This document shows, one piece after another, positions 33,152 through 41,670 of a stretch of DNA of 64,000 nt (its first letter is position 1; every line of letters starts with the position of its first letter). A program made the position numbers and the translations under genes. This DNA comes from Marinomonas posidonica_A (GTDB lineage Bacteria > Pseudomonadota > Gammaproteobacteria > Pseudomonadales > Marinomonadaceae). The notes below the pieces were generated by a model. The model made no database searches. It was not told where the DNA came from and worked only from the letters and a program-made list of their open reading frames with translations. Location: positions 1 through 64,000 of the forward strand of contig NZ_JBHZSP010000004.1 of NCBI RefSeq assembly GCF_043643765.1, written 5' to 3'.

Positions 33152-34041
33152 GACTTAGCAACCTCTTTTAACACGTAATCCGCGTATATTTGAGCAGCGT
33201 CCACTCCGCACCCTTCCAACGCGCCTTTGAAACCACCAAACGCCGATACTTCAAACACCACCGGGCCTTGGTCCGTCAAAGCAATGTCCACGGTAGTGAA
33301 ACTTAAGTCATAACAAGCTTGTGCTTTGCGCCCCAATTCAATCAGTTCAGCATCCGGCTCAAAGCCTTCATAGCGACCACCGCTGTTAATCGTCGTATTC
33401 CAAGAATCCTTATTACCGACACGAGCATAGGTGCAAACATACTCGCCTCCGACGAACACCATACCCAAATCACGTCCATCCAGATTCACCGTCTGTTGAA
33501 TATAATAAATGGACTGAATCTGGCGATATTCTTCTAATGCGTTCCGCACAAACTCATCACTGTCTTCTTGCGTCAGCATAATCATACCGCGGGCTTTGGT
33601 AGAATAGAGCGGCTTCAAGATGGCTGAACCAAACGCTCTTACCGTCGCAAAAGCGAGTTCAAGATTTTCGGTAACGCGCGTTTTTGGCATCGGAATCTGT
33701 CCATGCTGTAACGCTAAGGTGCCTGCCAAACGATTAATCAAATTGCCCACACTCTGGGTTGGACTAAACAAACGCACACCCGCTTGCTCCGCGTAAGACA
33801 GCAAGCGCAGACGATCTTCCGTTGCTGGAGAATACACTTCACTGATCTTCTTGATGATCAAACCATCTAGCGTGGTCAGATCCAACCCTTGATACATCAA
33901 CCTTTGGCTGTCCAAGCATAATTCAACCTGATTCATATCGATCACGGCACGAAACTCAGTTTGGGCCTCTAGACGGTCAGCTAAGACTTCTGTGGACCAT
34001 TTTCCCGGGATACCAATCACCCCAACTTTAGGTTTACTCAA
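33148..34041 (-). CDS. GAK system ATP-grasp enzyme
   Basis: 297-residue ATP-grasp ligase related to RimK. Visible parts: N-terminal nucleotide-binding-like opening (VGVIGIPGKWSTEVLADRL), the phosphate loop region ILKPLYSTKARGMIML with the ATP lysine, the adenine-contact YYIQQTVNLDGRDLGMVFV, and the catalytic end VVFEVSAFGGFKG. It should join a carboxylate to an amine or thiol through an acyl-phosphate. Substrate unknown: it is the G of the GAK set. It overlaps the genes on both sides (4 bp with the kinase, 8 bp with the phosphotransferase), the tightest coupling in the window. Confidence 0.87.
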   Translation of the reverse strand: MSKPKVGVIGIPGKWSTEVLADRLEAQTEFRAVIDMNQVELCLDSQRLMYQGLDLTTLDGLIIKKISEVYSPATEDRLRLLSYAEQAGVRLFSPTQSVGNLINRLAGTLALQHGQIPMPKTRVTENLELAFATVRAFGSAILKPLYSTKARGMIMLTQEDSDEFVRNALEEYRQIQSIYYIQQTVNLDGRDLGMVFVGGEYVCTYARVGNKDSWNTTINSGGRYEGFEPDAELIELGRKAQACYDLSFTTVDIALTDQGPVVFEVSAFGGFKGALEGCGVDAAQIYADYVLKEVAKS

Positions 34042-35677
34042 AATAAAGATCCTTTAACGGTAAAGTGAATTTTTCAGCGTCTTCTGGCGTCAGTTTGGCC
34101 AGTTTTTCCAATAAGTAGCGCGACCTTAGATGCATGCGTGTCGCCAATTTTTTATCAAAGATAAAGCGCGTTGAGGTCGCAAAGGAGCGAGCCAATCCCG
34201 CCGCCATGCGAACCTCAAAAGTGTCATCATGATGCTGTTTAGCAAAACGACGACCAAAGCGATAGACTTCTTTCGCACTTTCCATCATGCGTTTTCGGGT
34301 GGCGCCACTGAGCACCTGCAAACGGTAAATCGACACCATCAGCACAGACAAATCTTGAACATAATCGAAATAGCTCGCCCGATGCAGATCAATGAAATAA
34401 ATGCGTTTCTCCAAGCCGTCGTAAATCAGGTTGTCGACGTTAAAGTCTCCATGAGTGAGAACACAAAAAGGCACCTGCCAATCCTGCTCTAGCAAGGATA
34501 CATCGGCCACCAGCGCATCAAAGCCCGGCATAAGGTGCTGACAAATATGAGCCTCTTGTTTAAAAAACTCTGGATGCACCTTACGGCTGTCGCCAATTCG
34601 TTTACTTAGCTGCGCCATAAATTGAGCTGAGCAGGATTCTTCCGTCAGAGTGGCTTTCCAAGTTTGATTGAGGGTTTTAAACAGTTTCTTTAACGCTTCC
34701 GATAACGCCGCTTCGTCTTCTCCTAGAAGCAAGGTTTCTAATGTTTTCCCTGGAATGTGTTCAATCAGTAACGAGGATTGCTCTCCAGCCTCATTGGCTT
34801 GCGCTAATACACTAGGCGCTAGCTTAGGATCAATGTCACGCCAGTGATTCACGCCCGCCACTTCTTCTTCAATTTTGCTGCGTTCGCCTTCTTTATACAC
34901 GGCCAGTACTTCTTGACCACGTTGGTCTTTGTGAGAAATCGCGGCAATGGCGCTACCTGAACGAGTTAATGCCAAACGACGCACCTTTAAATCACTGAGG
35001 TCGTAATTGAGATTGGCAGCACTGTCCAATAAATGCGGGTAGTTTTGTAAGCTGGCCACTTGGCCAAGGTCGGATTTAATAAGTGCATCCGCGACTACAC
35101 TAAGTTGTTCGATCAGACGCTTTAAGCAAACATTACTAAGAATCGACGCCCTTAGCTCGTCATCCCCTAAGGTCAATTTCACTTTCAGGGTATTTGCTTG
35201 CAAAGCCGCATAATTCGCTAGTAATTTTTGACTGCGTCGACCTAGCTTAATGCCCGTACGACGCGGCTCCTGCTCTAAACCGAACTTCACTATATCGAGA
35301 CTTCGCTTTACTTTCTTCATGAGCTTGATGCAGGCCGCAGCGGAAGGGTGCTCATAGGGTTTATCCAATGTTCCTTCTAGCACACAATCAAAACAGTGCT
35401 GGGTCAAGGCATCTAACGCCACCGCTAGCGAGCGCATCGCACTGACGCGGGAATAAAAACGTCCTTTGGTTTTGCGTCGTTGCAACAGACTCGCCGCTTC
35501 TAAATCAATTTTTTCACGCAGCGTTTGCACATACCCACGGCGACGGCGGATGCGGGGCAAAACATCAGTTGAGCAAGAAGTATAAAATTGAGTAACCAGC
35601 TGACAATGTGTCTCCACTTCATTTAGAAGGAAATACACATGTTCTTGTAAAGCGGACAAATTCATAGCCGAAGGCAT
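34034..35677 (-). CDS. PhoU-like domain fused to APH-type phosphotransferase
   Basis: A 547-residue cytoplasmic protein, first gene of the GAK operon. The first 220 residues are helical and PhoU-like in pattern; the rest is an aminoglycoside-phosphotransferase/protein-kinase fold with the Brenner loop HGDFNVDN (HGD 409-411, N416) and metal-binding D430 in YFIDLHRAS. It may phosphorylate a small molecule or protein. Together with the HprK-like kinase the operon thus holds two ATP-dependent kinases, one ligase and one phosphatase. Start ATG 35677 has AAAGG upstream; an ATG four codons later has none. Confidence 0.8.
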   Translation of the reverse strand: MPSAMNLSALQEHVYFLLNEVETHCQLVTQFYTSCSTDVLPRIRRRRGYVQTLREKIDLEAASLLQRRKTKGRFYSRVSAMRSLAVALDALTQHCFDCVLEGTLDKPYEHPSAAACIKLMKKVKRSLDIVKFGLEQEPRRTGIKLGRRSQKLLANYAALQANTLKVKLTLGDDELRASILSNVCLKRLIEQLSVVADALIKSDLGQVASLQNYPHLLDSAANLNYDLSDLKVRRLALTRSGSAIAAISHKDQRGQEVLAVYKEGERSKIEEEVAGVNHWRDIDPKLAPSVLAQANEAGEQSSLLIEHIPGKTLETLLLGEDEAALSEALKKLFKTLNQTWKATLTEESCSAQFMAQLSKRIGDSRKVHPEFFKQEAHICQHLMPGFDALVADVSLLEQDWQVPFCVLTHGDFNVDNLIYDGLEKRIYFIDLHRASYFDYVQDLSVLMVSIYRLQVLSGATRKRMMESAKEVYRFGRRFAKQHHDDTFEVRMAAGLARSFATSTRFIFDKKLATRMHLRSRYLLEKLAKLTPEDAEKFTLPLKDLYFE

Positions 35678-35915
35678 AACATCTTTTACCTTTAAATAGT
35701 CTTCTTCACTTTAATCCAACTAGACAACAACTTAATGACACTAATGTGACAAAAATATGTCGGCAGGCCACCCACCTGAGTCTGGGCTCACATGCATAAA
35801 CGCGTTTTTTATAGTCCAATCAATAAAATAGACCATAAGGTCGATATTTTCACATGACTTTTTAAGCAAAATATCGCTACTATCATGATTCACTGCTGGG
35901 GAGACGTTACTTAAC

Positions 35916-37424
35916 ATGGACATCGATTTTAGAGTAAAAATTCGCCCACATAGAATGTATTCTGGGGCTTCACAAGACACAGAAAGAAGAGATCTGGCTG
36001 TGTTTGAAAGTGATCGTGGTCGCATCATCAACTCCGCCGCCATTCGTCGCCTACAACAAAAGACGCAAGTCTTTCCATTAGAACGTAACGCTGCGGTTCG
36101 CAGTCGCTTAACCCACTCCATGGAAGTACAGCAAGTGGGACGCTTCATTAGCCAAACCATCTTTAAAAGCCTTTCTCAGGAGCAACTCGCCTCTTATGGT
36201 CTAACCGGCTTAGAGCGACAGTTTGAGTCCTTGGTGGAAATGTCTTGTTTAATGCATGACGTCGGCAATCCTTCATTTGGGCATTTTGGCGAAGCGGCTA
36301 TTAACCAATGGTTTGAGGAACGAATCACCACCTTATTTCAACGTGATGACATTACAGACAGCGACGCCAATCTCACTGGATTAAAAACCGATCTGTGCCA
36401 CTTCGAAGGAAATGCTCAGGCTCTTAGGATTGTCCATTCTTTGCAGACGTTAAATCTGACGTATTCGCAATTATCCGGCATCCTAAAATACACTCGTCGC
36501 GGTGACCAAGCGAAGCCTGCGAAAGAAGATGACAAACATTATTTGCAAAAAAAGGTCGGCTTTTATCTAAGTGAAGCGCCCATAGTGGAGACCATTAACG
36601 ACACTTTAAATACTCGAAACCATCATCGCTCTCCCTTTGCTTACGTGATGGAAGCCGCTGACGACATTTCTTACTGTATAGCAGACATAGAAGATGCGGT
36701 TGAGAAGGGCATTTTAAAATTTGATGAGCTGTTACTCAGATTAAAAGAAGAGTTCCAAATCATCATAAGCAATCAAGGAAAATACCCTAAGATCACTGTA
36801 GACAATGCAACACAAATGTCAGACTTAATCGAAAAAAGTCTATGGCAATACAAACGAACCAACATCATCAGTGATTTTTTCGTGCAATTCAGAGTCGCGA
36901 TCAACACAAAATCGGTGCAGTATGCCAGCGAACAATTTATTGAACACATCGAAGACATTTTCCATGGCTCCTACAACCAAGCCTTACTTGAAGATGGCAG
37001 TCTAGTTCATGCGATCTTGGACACACTAAAAGCCGTCGCCTTTAAGCACGTATTTTGTTCTGAAGAAGTGCAGAAGCAAGAGCTGCAAGGCTATCGCATT
37101 ATTGCTGGTCTGTTGGATATCTACCTGCCTTTGTTACAACTTGACCGGATAAGCTTTGAAAACATCATCAACCAAAAAGGCCACACACCACTTTATCAAA
37201 CTCGTCTTTGCAACAAGCTTTCCGGACGCCAATTAGCCGCTTATCAAAAGGCCATGTCACAATTATCCGAATTTAAACAAGGATTTGAAGCAGAACTCAG
37301 TAACCTAAGCGATAACGCTTGGGAGCTGTATTTCCGCTGTCGTCTTATCCAAGACTACATCAGCGGTATGACCGACCAATTTGCTTATGACGAATACCGT
37401 GCTTTGCATGTGATTGAGAGTTAG
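35916..37424 (+). CDS. dgt: Deoxyguanosine triphosphate triphosphohydrolase
   Basis: 502 residues, the length of E. coli-type Dgt, which cleaves dGTP to deoxyguanosine and triphosphate. The HD-domain metal ligands are present: H67 in RLTHSME, H114 and D115 in CLMHDVGNPSFGHFGE, with the matching late aspartate in YVMEAADDISYC. The N-terminus (SGASQDTERRDLAVFESDRG) is characteristic of the long Dgt subgroup. It is divergent from the GAK operon across 238 bp and starts a run with the acetyltransferase gene (9-bp gap) and tag. It acts in nucleotide pool control and phage resistance in known bacteria. Confidence 0.93.
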   Translation: MDIDFRVKIRPHRMYSGASQDTERRDLAVFESDRGRIINSAAIRRLQQKTQVFPLERNAAVRSRLTHSMEVQQVGRFISQTIFKSLSQEQLASYGLTGLERQFESLVEMSCLMHDVGNPSFGHFGEAAINQWFEERITTLFQRDDITDSDANLTGLKTDLCHFEGNAQALRIVHSLQTLNLTYSQLSGILKYTRRGDQAKPAKEDDKHYLQKKVGFYLSEAPIVETINDTLNTRNHHRSPFAYVMEAADDISYCIADIEDAVEKGILKFDELLLRLKEEFQIIISNQGKYPKITVDNATQMSDLIEKSLWQYKRTNIISDFFVQFRVAINTKSVQYASEQFIEHIEDIFHGSYNQALLEDGSLVHAILDTLKAVAFKHVFCSEEVQKQELQGYRIIAGLLDIYLPLLQLDRISFENIINQKGHTPLYQTRLCNKLSGRQLAAYQKAMSQLSEFKQGFEAELSNLSDNAWELYFRCRLIQDYISGMTDQFAYDEYRALHVIES

Positions 37425-37433
37425 GGAGGAGAC

Positions 37434-37892
37434 ATGAGGATACGCAAAATTCAATCTCGCGACGCGTTCGCTTGGTCAGCACTGAGAATAGCATTTCTCC
37501 CTGAAATCAAAGACATCAGCCAACAAGAAGTAAATGACTTTTTTCTAGGCGCCAATCCTAATGTAAAAGAAGTGTTCATTGCAGTGGATGATACCCGCCA
37601 AGACATCATTGGTTTTATTGAACTAAATCTTCGCGATAACATTCCTGGCAGCCACCAACAGACCACACCTTACATTGAAGCCTTGTTTGTCTCCCCAAAC
37701 TACCAAGGACAAGGCATTGGCAAAGCACTCATTAAAACGGCCGAAAACTGGTCGATAGAGGAAGGCTTTCATGAACTAGGCAGCGACGCGCCAATAACCA
37801 ATGAAAAAAGCATAAACCTTCATAAACAACTTGGCTTTACAGAAATAGAGCGAGTCGTCTGTCTATTGAAACGGTTACCCCATGACACCTAA
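37434..37892 (+). CDS. GNAT acetyltransferase (AAC(6')-like)
   Basis: 152-residue GNAT-fold acetyltransferase using acetyl-CoA. The acetyl-CoA loop is YQGQGIGKALIKTAENW, and the start (MRIRKIQSRDAFAWSALRIA) plus ELGSDAPITNEKSINLHKQL resemble the aminoglycoside 6'-N-acetyltransferase-like branch. Resistance activity cannot be assumed. It begins 9 bp after dgt and overlaps tag by 11 bp, so the three genes are likely one operon (dgt, acetyltransferase, tag) devoted to nucleotide and DNA upkeep. Confidence 0.85.
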   Translation: MRIRKIQSRDAFAWSALRIAFLPEIKDISQQEVNDFFLGANPNVKEVFIAVDDTRQDIIGFIELNLRDNIPGSHQQTTPYIEALFVSPNYQGQGIGKALIKTAENWSIEEGFHELGSDAPITNEKSINLHKQLGFTEIERVVCLLKRLPHDT

Positions 37893-38475
37893 AGAAATCA
37901 TAAAACGCTGTGGCTGGGCAGATTCAGCGCCCGACTTTCCTGAATACCACGACACAGAATGGGGCTTTCCTGTAGACGACGACCGACGATTATTTGAAAA
38001 ACTCTGTTTAGAGACCTTTCAATCCGGCTTGAGTTGGCGAACCATTCTGACCAAGCGAGAACATTTCCGACTCGCTTTTCATGGCTTTGATTTTCATAAA
38101 GTGGCACAGTTTGGCGAAAAAGAAATAACCGAATTACTCAACAATGAAGGCATAGTGCGGAATCAACGCAAAATCCTCGCGGTGATTAACAACGCCCAAC
38201 GCGCCTTAGAAATGATTGAACAAGAAGGCTCGTTAGCCGCGTTTATCTGGCGCTACGAACCCGACGAAAACACCCTGCCGCCGCCCGAAACCCAAACCAC
38301 TTGCCCTGAGTCCATCGCACTTGCTAAGGAGCTAAAAAAGCGTGGCTGGCAATTTGTTGGCCCAACCACCCTGTACGCCTTCATGCAATCTATGGGACTC
38401 ATTAACGACCATGCGGAAAACTGTTTTATGCGAGAAGAAATTGATCGGGCGAGGCGAGAGTTTAAGCGACCGTGA
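37882..38475 (+). CDS. tag: DNA-3-methyladenine glycosylase I
   Basis: 197-residue base-excision enzyme that removes 3-methyladenine. Zinc-snap ligands are all present: C10 (RCGW), H23 (YHDTEWG), H177 and C181 (INDHAENC). The catalytic-pocket segment GLSWRTILTKRE and FVGPTTLYAFMQSMGL match E. coli Tag. Overlaps the acetyltransferase gene by 11 bp. Its final 37 codons have a second, diverged copy 690 bp downstream on the far side of a toxin-antitoxin pair, so this 3' end may have been supplied by the insertion. Confidence 0.93.
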   Translation: MTPKEIIKRCGWADSAPDFPEYHDTEWGFPVDDDRRLFEKLCLETFQSGLSWRTILTKREHFRLAFHGFDFHKVAQFGEKEITELLNNEGIVRNQRKILAVINNAQRALEMIEQEGSLAAFIWRYEPDENTLPPPETQTTCPESIALAKELKKRGWQFVGPTTLYAFMQSMGLINDHAENCFMREEIDRARREFKRP

Positions 38476-38502
38476 AATCACACCCAACCGAAGCCGATGT
38501 AA

Positions 38503-38802
38503 TCATTTTTGCGTATGAATCACGGCTTTCAAATCAAAATTAATAGATTTAAGCACTTTTACTATCGTATCAAATTGCGGCCGAGAACCTGATCTGAGGG
38601 CTTTGTAAAGACTTTCACGTCCAAGCCCACTGTCTTTGGCTATCTGCGTCATGCCTCGTGCTTTGGCAATATGACCAAGAGCATGAATAAGCTCATCGGT
38701 ATCACCATCCTCAAGCACCATAGATAAATAAGCAGCAATATCTTCGTCGGTACGAAGTTGCTCAGCCATATCAAAGTTGGTTAATTCTTTTATTGAAGTC
38801 AT
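38503..38802 (-). CDS. HigA-like antitoxin (addiction module antidote)
   Basis: 99-residue helix-turn-helix protein of the addiction-module antidote group seen next to HI1419-like toxins. The DNA-binding part is HIAKARGMTQIAKDSGLGRES with LYKALRSGSRPQFDTIVKVL; the N-terminal part (EQLRTDEDIAAYLSMVLEDG) is the usual opening. It neutralises the RelE-fold toxin and represses the module promoter in studied systems. It overlaps the toxin gene by 4 bp (ATGA) and comes second, the reversed order of HigBA-like pairs. Confidence 0.88.
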   Translation of the reverse strand: MTSIKELTNFDMAEQLRTDEDIAAYLSMVLEDGDTDELIHALGHIAKARGMTQIAKDSGLGRESLYKALRSGSRPQFDTIVKVLKSINFDLKAVIHTQK

Positions 38803-39119
38803 GTCGTCTCATCCAGTTTTGTGGCTCGCTGTTTAGCCAATTCTATGTCTCTGCTTTGCGTCGATTTATCGCCACCAGCCAACATTATGATCAAAGTCGT
38901 CCCGCGTTGAACGTAATACATTCTCCAACCTGGTCCAAAATGCTCTCTCATTTCATACAAGCCATCGCCTACAGGCTTAACATCGCCAAGTAAACCACGT
39001 GACGCCTTTTCTAGGCGGCGGGCTAAATGAATCCTAGTTGAGTGATCTTTTAGCCGACGCAGCCAAAGGTTGAACTCATCCGTGAGTTTAATATCATACA
39101 TAAAACAATTCGTATCCAT
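38799..39119 (-). CDS. RelE/HigB-superfamily toxin
   Basis: 106-residue basic toxin of the HI1419-like (addiction module killer) branch: FNLWLRRLKDHSTRIHLARR, the GDVKPVGDGLYEMREHFGPG core and WRMYYVQRGTTLIIMLAGGD are family hallmarks. Relatives cleave mRNA at the ribosome. The start is uncertain: ATG 39119 gives the full length, an internal ATG at 39101 (MYDIKL) matches the usual N-terminus better, and neither has a strong ribosome site. First gene of the two-gene module; the pair sits between two tag 3' ends. Confidence 0.87.
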   Translation of the reverse strand: MDTNCFMYDIKLTDEFNLWLRRLKDHSTRIHLARRLEKASRGLLGDVKPVGDGLYEMREHFGPGWRMYYVQRGTTLIIMLAGGDKSTQSRDIELAKQRATKLDETT

Positions 39120-39161
39120 TTGAATACAGTGTGGTTGTTTTTTAACCTAATCTCAATGCTT

Positions 39162-39287
39162 TTTTACACCTTCATGCAATCAATGGGACTCATCAACGAC
39201 AACACAGAAGAGTGCTTTATGAGAAAGGAAATTGATCGGGCGAGGCAAGAGTTTAAGCGACCATCTCGAGCCAATCCCTCAAAATAG
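39162..39287 (+). pseudogene. Diverged 3' fragment of tag
   Basis: Reads FYTFMQSMGLINDNTEECF then MRKEIDRARQEFKRPSRANP up to a TAG at 39285. It matches the last 35 or so residues of the intact tag, with a longer C-terminal tail. The zinc-ligand histidine of NDHAENC is replaced by asparagine here (NDNTEEC). The 5' part of the gene is absent, so it cannot be functional. Confidence 0.88.
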
Positions 39288-39334
39288 CACTCATCTGTCA
39301 TTTCACGATAGCTGACAGATAGTCGAAGTAGTTA

Positions 39335-40267
39335 TTAATCCAATACTTTGGACTGAATTTGCTCTTTGCCAAGCTCTTTTGCTAATAAAAGTTGTGCATC
39401 GGCTTCTTCAAAATACGTCCAAAAGTCTTGTGTCACTTCAGGCAAGCCATGTACCAAACCAATACTCACAGAGATAGACAGGTTTTCTCCCATTGCGCTA
39501 AGGTCAATGCTATTCACCGCATCCAGAATACTCTGAGCCTTTGCCTGAGCATAGTCTAGCGTCGTCTTCGGCATGACTAGGACAAACTCATCACCACCAT
39601 AACGGGCCAATATATCCGTAGACTGAAGGCAAGTTGAAACATGACGAACAAAGGTTTGCAGCACCTCATCACCACCGTGGTGGGTCAAATCGGTATTTAA
39701 CTGTTTGAAGTTATCGATGTCCAGCACCAACACCGCCATCGGGGTACGACCATCAGCAATAAAAAACTGCGACTGTTTGGTTTCAAGAAAACGCCGATTG
39801 GGAATGTTCAAGAAGTCATCTTTGATCACCAGCTGGGCAAGACGCTCTTTTTCTGCTTGCAACAAATCACGCAGTCGACGCTCTTCCGTGATGTCTCGAT
39901 CTGCGCCTATATAGAATTCCGGCATACCATCTTCAGACCGAGTGACCACCGTCCCTTTATTAGCAATCCAACGGTATTTGCCATCCACTAAGAAACGGTA
40001 CTCTCCTTCAAAAACATCACTTTCTCCCTGCACAATGTTATTCCATGCTTGCCGAGTAACCTCTCGATCATCGGGGTGAACATATTCCAGCCACATTAAT
40101 GGGTCGTATGATGCTTGTGCCGCAAAATCTTCATCTGGTATTAACGAGGCACTCACATCTCGTCCGCCTGAATAATGATTAATGACGAAAACATTTACTC
40201 TTGCTAGTGCAGCCGAGATCGACGGGTCATTAAACAAGACATCAAGTGCTTTTTGCTTACTCGCCAT
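39335..40267 (-). CDS. PAS-GGDEF diguanylate cyclase
   Basis: 310-residue cytoplasmic protein with a PAS fold (about 25-130, including YRFLVDGKYRWIANKGT and FYIGADRDITEERRL at its PAC end) and a GGDEF domain with an intact GGDEF loop at 224-228. The RxxD I-site position reads LQSTD, so it is absent. Predicted to make cyclic di-GMP in response to a signal sensed by the PAS domain. It is the fourth GGDEF gene in the window. Monocistronic, divergent from the LacI regulator of the sugar operon. Confidence 0.87.
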   Translation of the reverse strand: MASKQKALDVLFNDPSISAALARVNVFVINHYSGGRDVSASLIPDEDFAAQASYDPLMWLEYVHPDDREVTRQAWNNIVQGESDVFEGEYRFLVDGKYRWIANKGTVVTRSEDGMPEFYIGADRDITEERRLRDLLQAEKERLAQLVIKDDFLNIPNRRFLETKQSQFFIADGRTPMAVLVLDIDNFKQLNTDLTHHGGDEVLQTFVRHVSTCLQSTDILARYGGDEFVLVMPKTTLDYAQAKAQSILDAVNSIDLSAMGENLSISVSIGLVHGLPEVTQDFWTYFEEADAQLLLAKELGKEQIQSKVLD

Positions 40268-40609
40268 AACGGCTACCTTATATTGAATTCATTACATGAA
40301 GCTGAAAAATTTGTTCCGTTTAGGCAACCGATAATAAGTTTAGTCGTTAGTCTTTTCAACGCAGTGAAAACAAACGTTACATATTTTATCCTTGTTTTAA
40401 AAAGAAAAATCCTTCTTGGCGCCTGCCTCGCTTTAATCAACAGAATCCTCAGCAAAGCGCCCAAATTTAGTGCGAAAATTAAACATTGCATCGAAACATT
40501 TTCGGTCTTAACGTCAGTTCTTGCTGGTCACAAAATGCACGATTAGAGCTTTTAAAATTGCTCTGAATGATGGACAGTGTAAAAACAAGAATGGTGCAGT
40601 GTGTTATTT
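40268..40609. other. Intergenic region between PAS-GGDEF and LacI genes
   Basis: 342 bp. Open frames on both strands here are not convincing: no ribosome sites, no family pattern. The only structure is a small palindrome CGAAA-CAT-TTTCG at 40492-40504, loosely like a LacI-family operator and 105 bp before the regulator's ATG. Confidence 0.4.
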
Positions 40610-41620
40610 ATGTCGATTAAAGAGATAGCTACCCAATTGGATTTGTCGGTATCCACCGTGTCACGAGCACTAAACGATTACCCAGACATTAGCCCGAGAA
40701 CCAAAAAACGTGTGTTAGAAGAGGCCGCACGACAGGGTTACCAATTAAAAGGCGCGGATGCGGCACATTGGGTGCAATCAAAGCGTGTGATCACCGCCAT
40801 TATGCCAAACCAAGACATGCAATATCTCGACACCATTCTTTCGAAGGTGCTTGCTGGAACGCGACACGCTCTGCAAGCGGAAGGCTATTTGTTACAAGTG
40901 GTCGCAATCGACACTGGCAAACAGGAATTGAGTGAATTTGAACGCCTTGTTAAAGCCGGCGATCAAGACGGTTTCTTGCTCCTTCGCACTCGGGTCAACG
41001 ACCCCAAAGTCCATCGTTTACTCAAGCTTAACGTGCCTTTTGTGTGTTATGGACGCACCGAACGGGCGACGCAGTTTGCTTGGTTGGATTTGGATAATTA
41101 CCAAGTCGGCCAGTTAAGTCTCACCCGTCTCTTCGAGCAAGGTCATCGCCACATTGGCGTGATATCGGTCAGCGAGCGCTATTTTTTTGCCCACGAGAGA
41201 CGCCGTGGTATTCAAGACGCCGCGACTCAGCTTGGACTAACGATCGCTCCCGAACACTGTCTAGAAGTTGGCTTTGATGAGGAAGAAAGTTATCTCGCCT
41301 GTGCCGAGTTCTTGATCCAGCATCCAAACATCAGTGCGCTGATTTGCCTTACCAGTACCAGCGCTCGCAGTGCCGCATTAGCGGTAACGCGCTTACACCA
41401 CACCCAGCCCAACCACAAAACAGAGCCGGTGAGTGTAATAGGGTGTGATACCCCTGCCGATGAGCTGACCGCCAGTATGGGGATCACCAGCATTCAGCAA
41501 GCGCCACCGGGACACATTGGTGAGCAACTTGCCAAGATGATGGTGTCGCGCATCAAGGGAACTCCTGTAAAAGAGTTACAGGTCGTGCTAGCACCCGGAG
41601 TGGTGAAGACAGGCTTTTAA
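40610..41620 (+). CDS. LacI-family regulator of the sugar ABC operon
   Basis: 336 residues. N-terminal helix-turn-helix (SIKEIATQLDLSVSTVSRAL, NDYPDISPRTKKRV) and a sugar-binding effector domain ending HIGEQLAKMMVSRIKGTPVK. The first gene of a six-kb run with a binding protein, two permeases and an ATPase, all on the plus strand, so it is the local regulator. A GTG at 40601 would add three residues; ATG 40610 gives the canonical family N-terminus. The binding protein starts 50 bp after it, so the regulator may be co-transcribed and autoregulated. Confidence 0.88.
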   Translation: MSIKEIATQLDLSVSTVSRALNDYPDISPRTKKRVLEEAARQGYQLKGADAAHWVQSKRVITAIMPNQDMQYLDTILSKVLAGTRHALQAEGYLLQVVAIDTGKQELSEFERLVKAGDQDGFLLLRTRVNDPKVHRLLKLNVPFVCYGRTERATQFAWLDLDNYQVGQLSLTRLFEQGHRHIGVISVSERYFFAHERRRGIQDAATQLGLTIAPEHCLEVGFDEEESYLACAEFLIQHPNISALICLTSTSARSAALAVTRLHHTQPNHKTEPVSVIGCDTPADELTASMGITSIQQAPPGHIGEQLAKMMVSRIKGTPVKELQVVLAPGVVKTGF

Positions 41621-41670
41621 GCCCAAAAACGTTCGGAAAACTCGTATAAAAATAACATGAGGAAACGACA

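Larger units (their letters stand above)
38476..39287. mobile_element. Candidate toxin-antitoxin cassette inserted at the tag 3' end
   Basis: The intact tag 3' end is followed by the toxin-antitoxin pair and then by a second, diverged tag 3' end in the same orientation. This is the footprint of an insertion that replaced the gene's tail and left the old one downstream. No recombinase gene and no exact repeat is seen, so the boundaries are approximate. Confidence 0.55.

Noticed and set aside
35741..36160. 139-codon frame on the minus strand overlapping the start of dgt
   Set aside because: It is antisense to a clear dgt N-terminus, with poor composition and no ribosome site.
40253..40546. Overlapping open frames on both strands between the PAS-GGDEF and LacI genes
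   Set aside because: No ribosome site, no family pattern and mutual overlap; treated as chance frames in an intergenic region.
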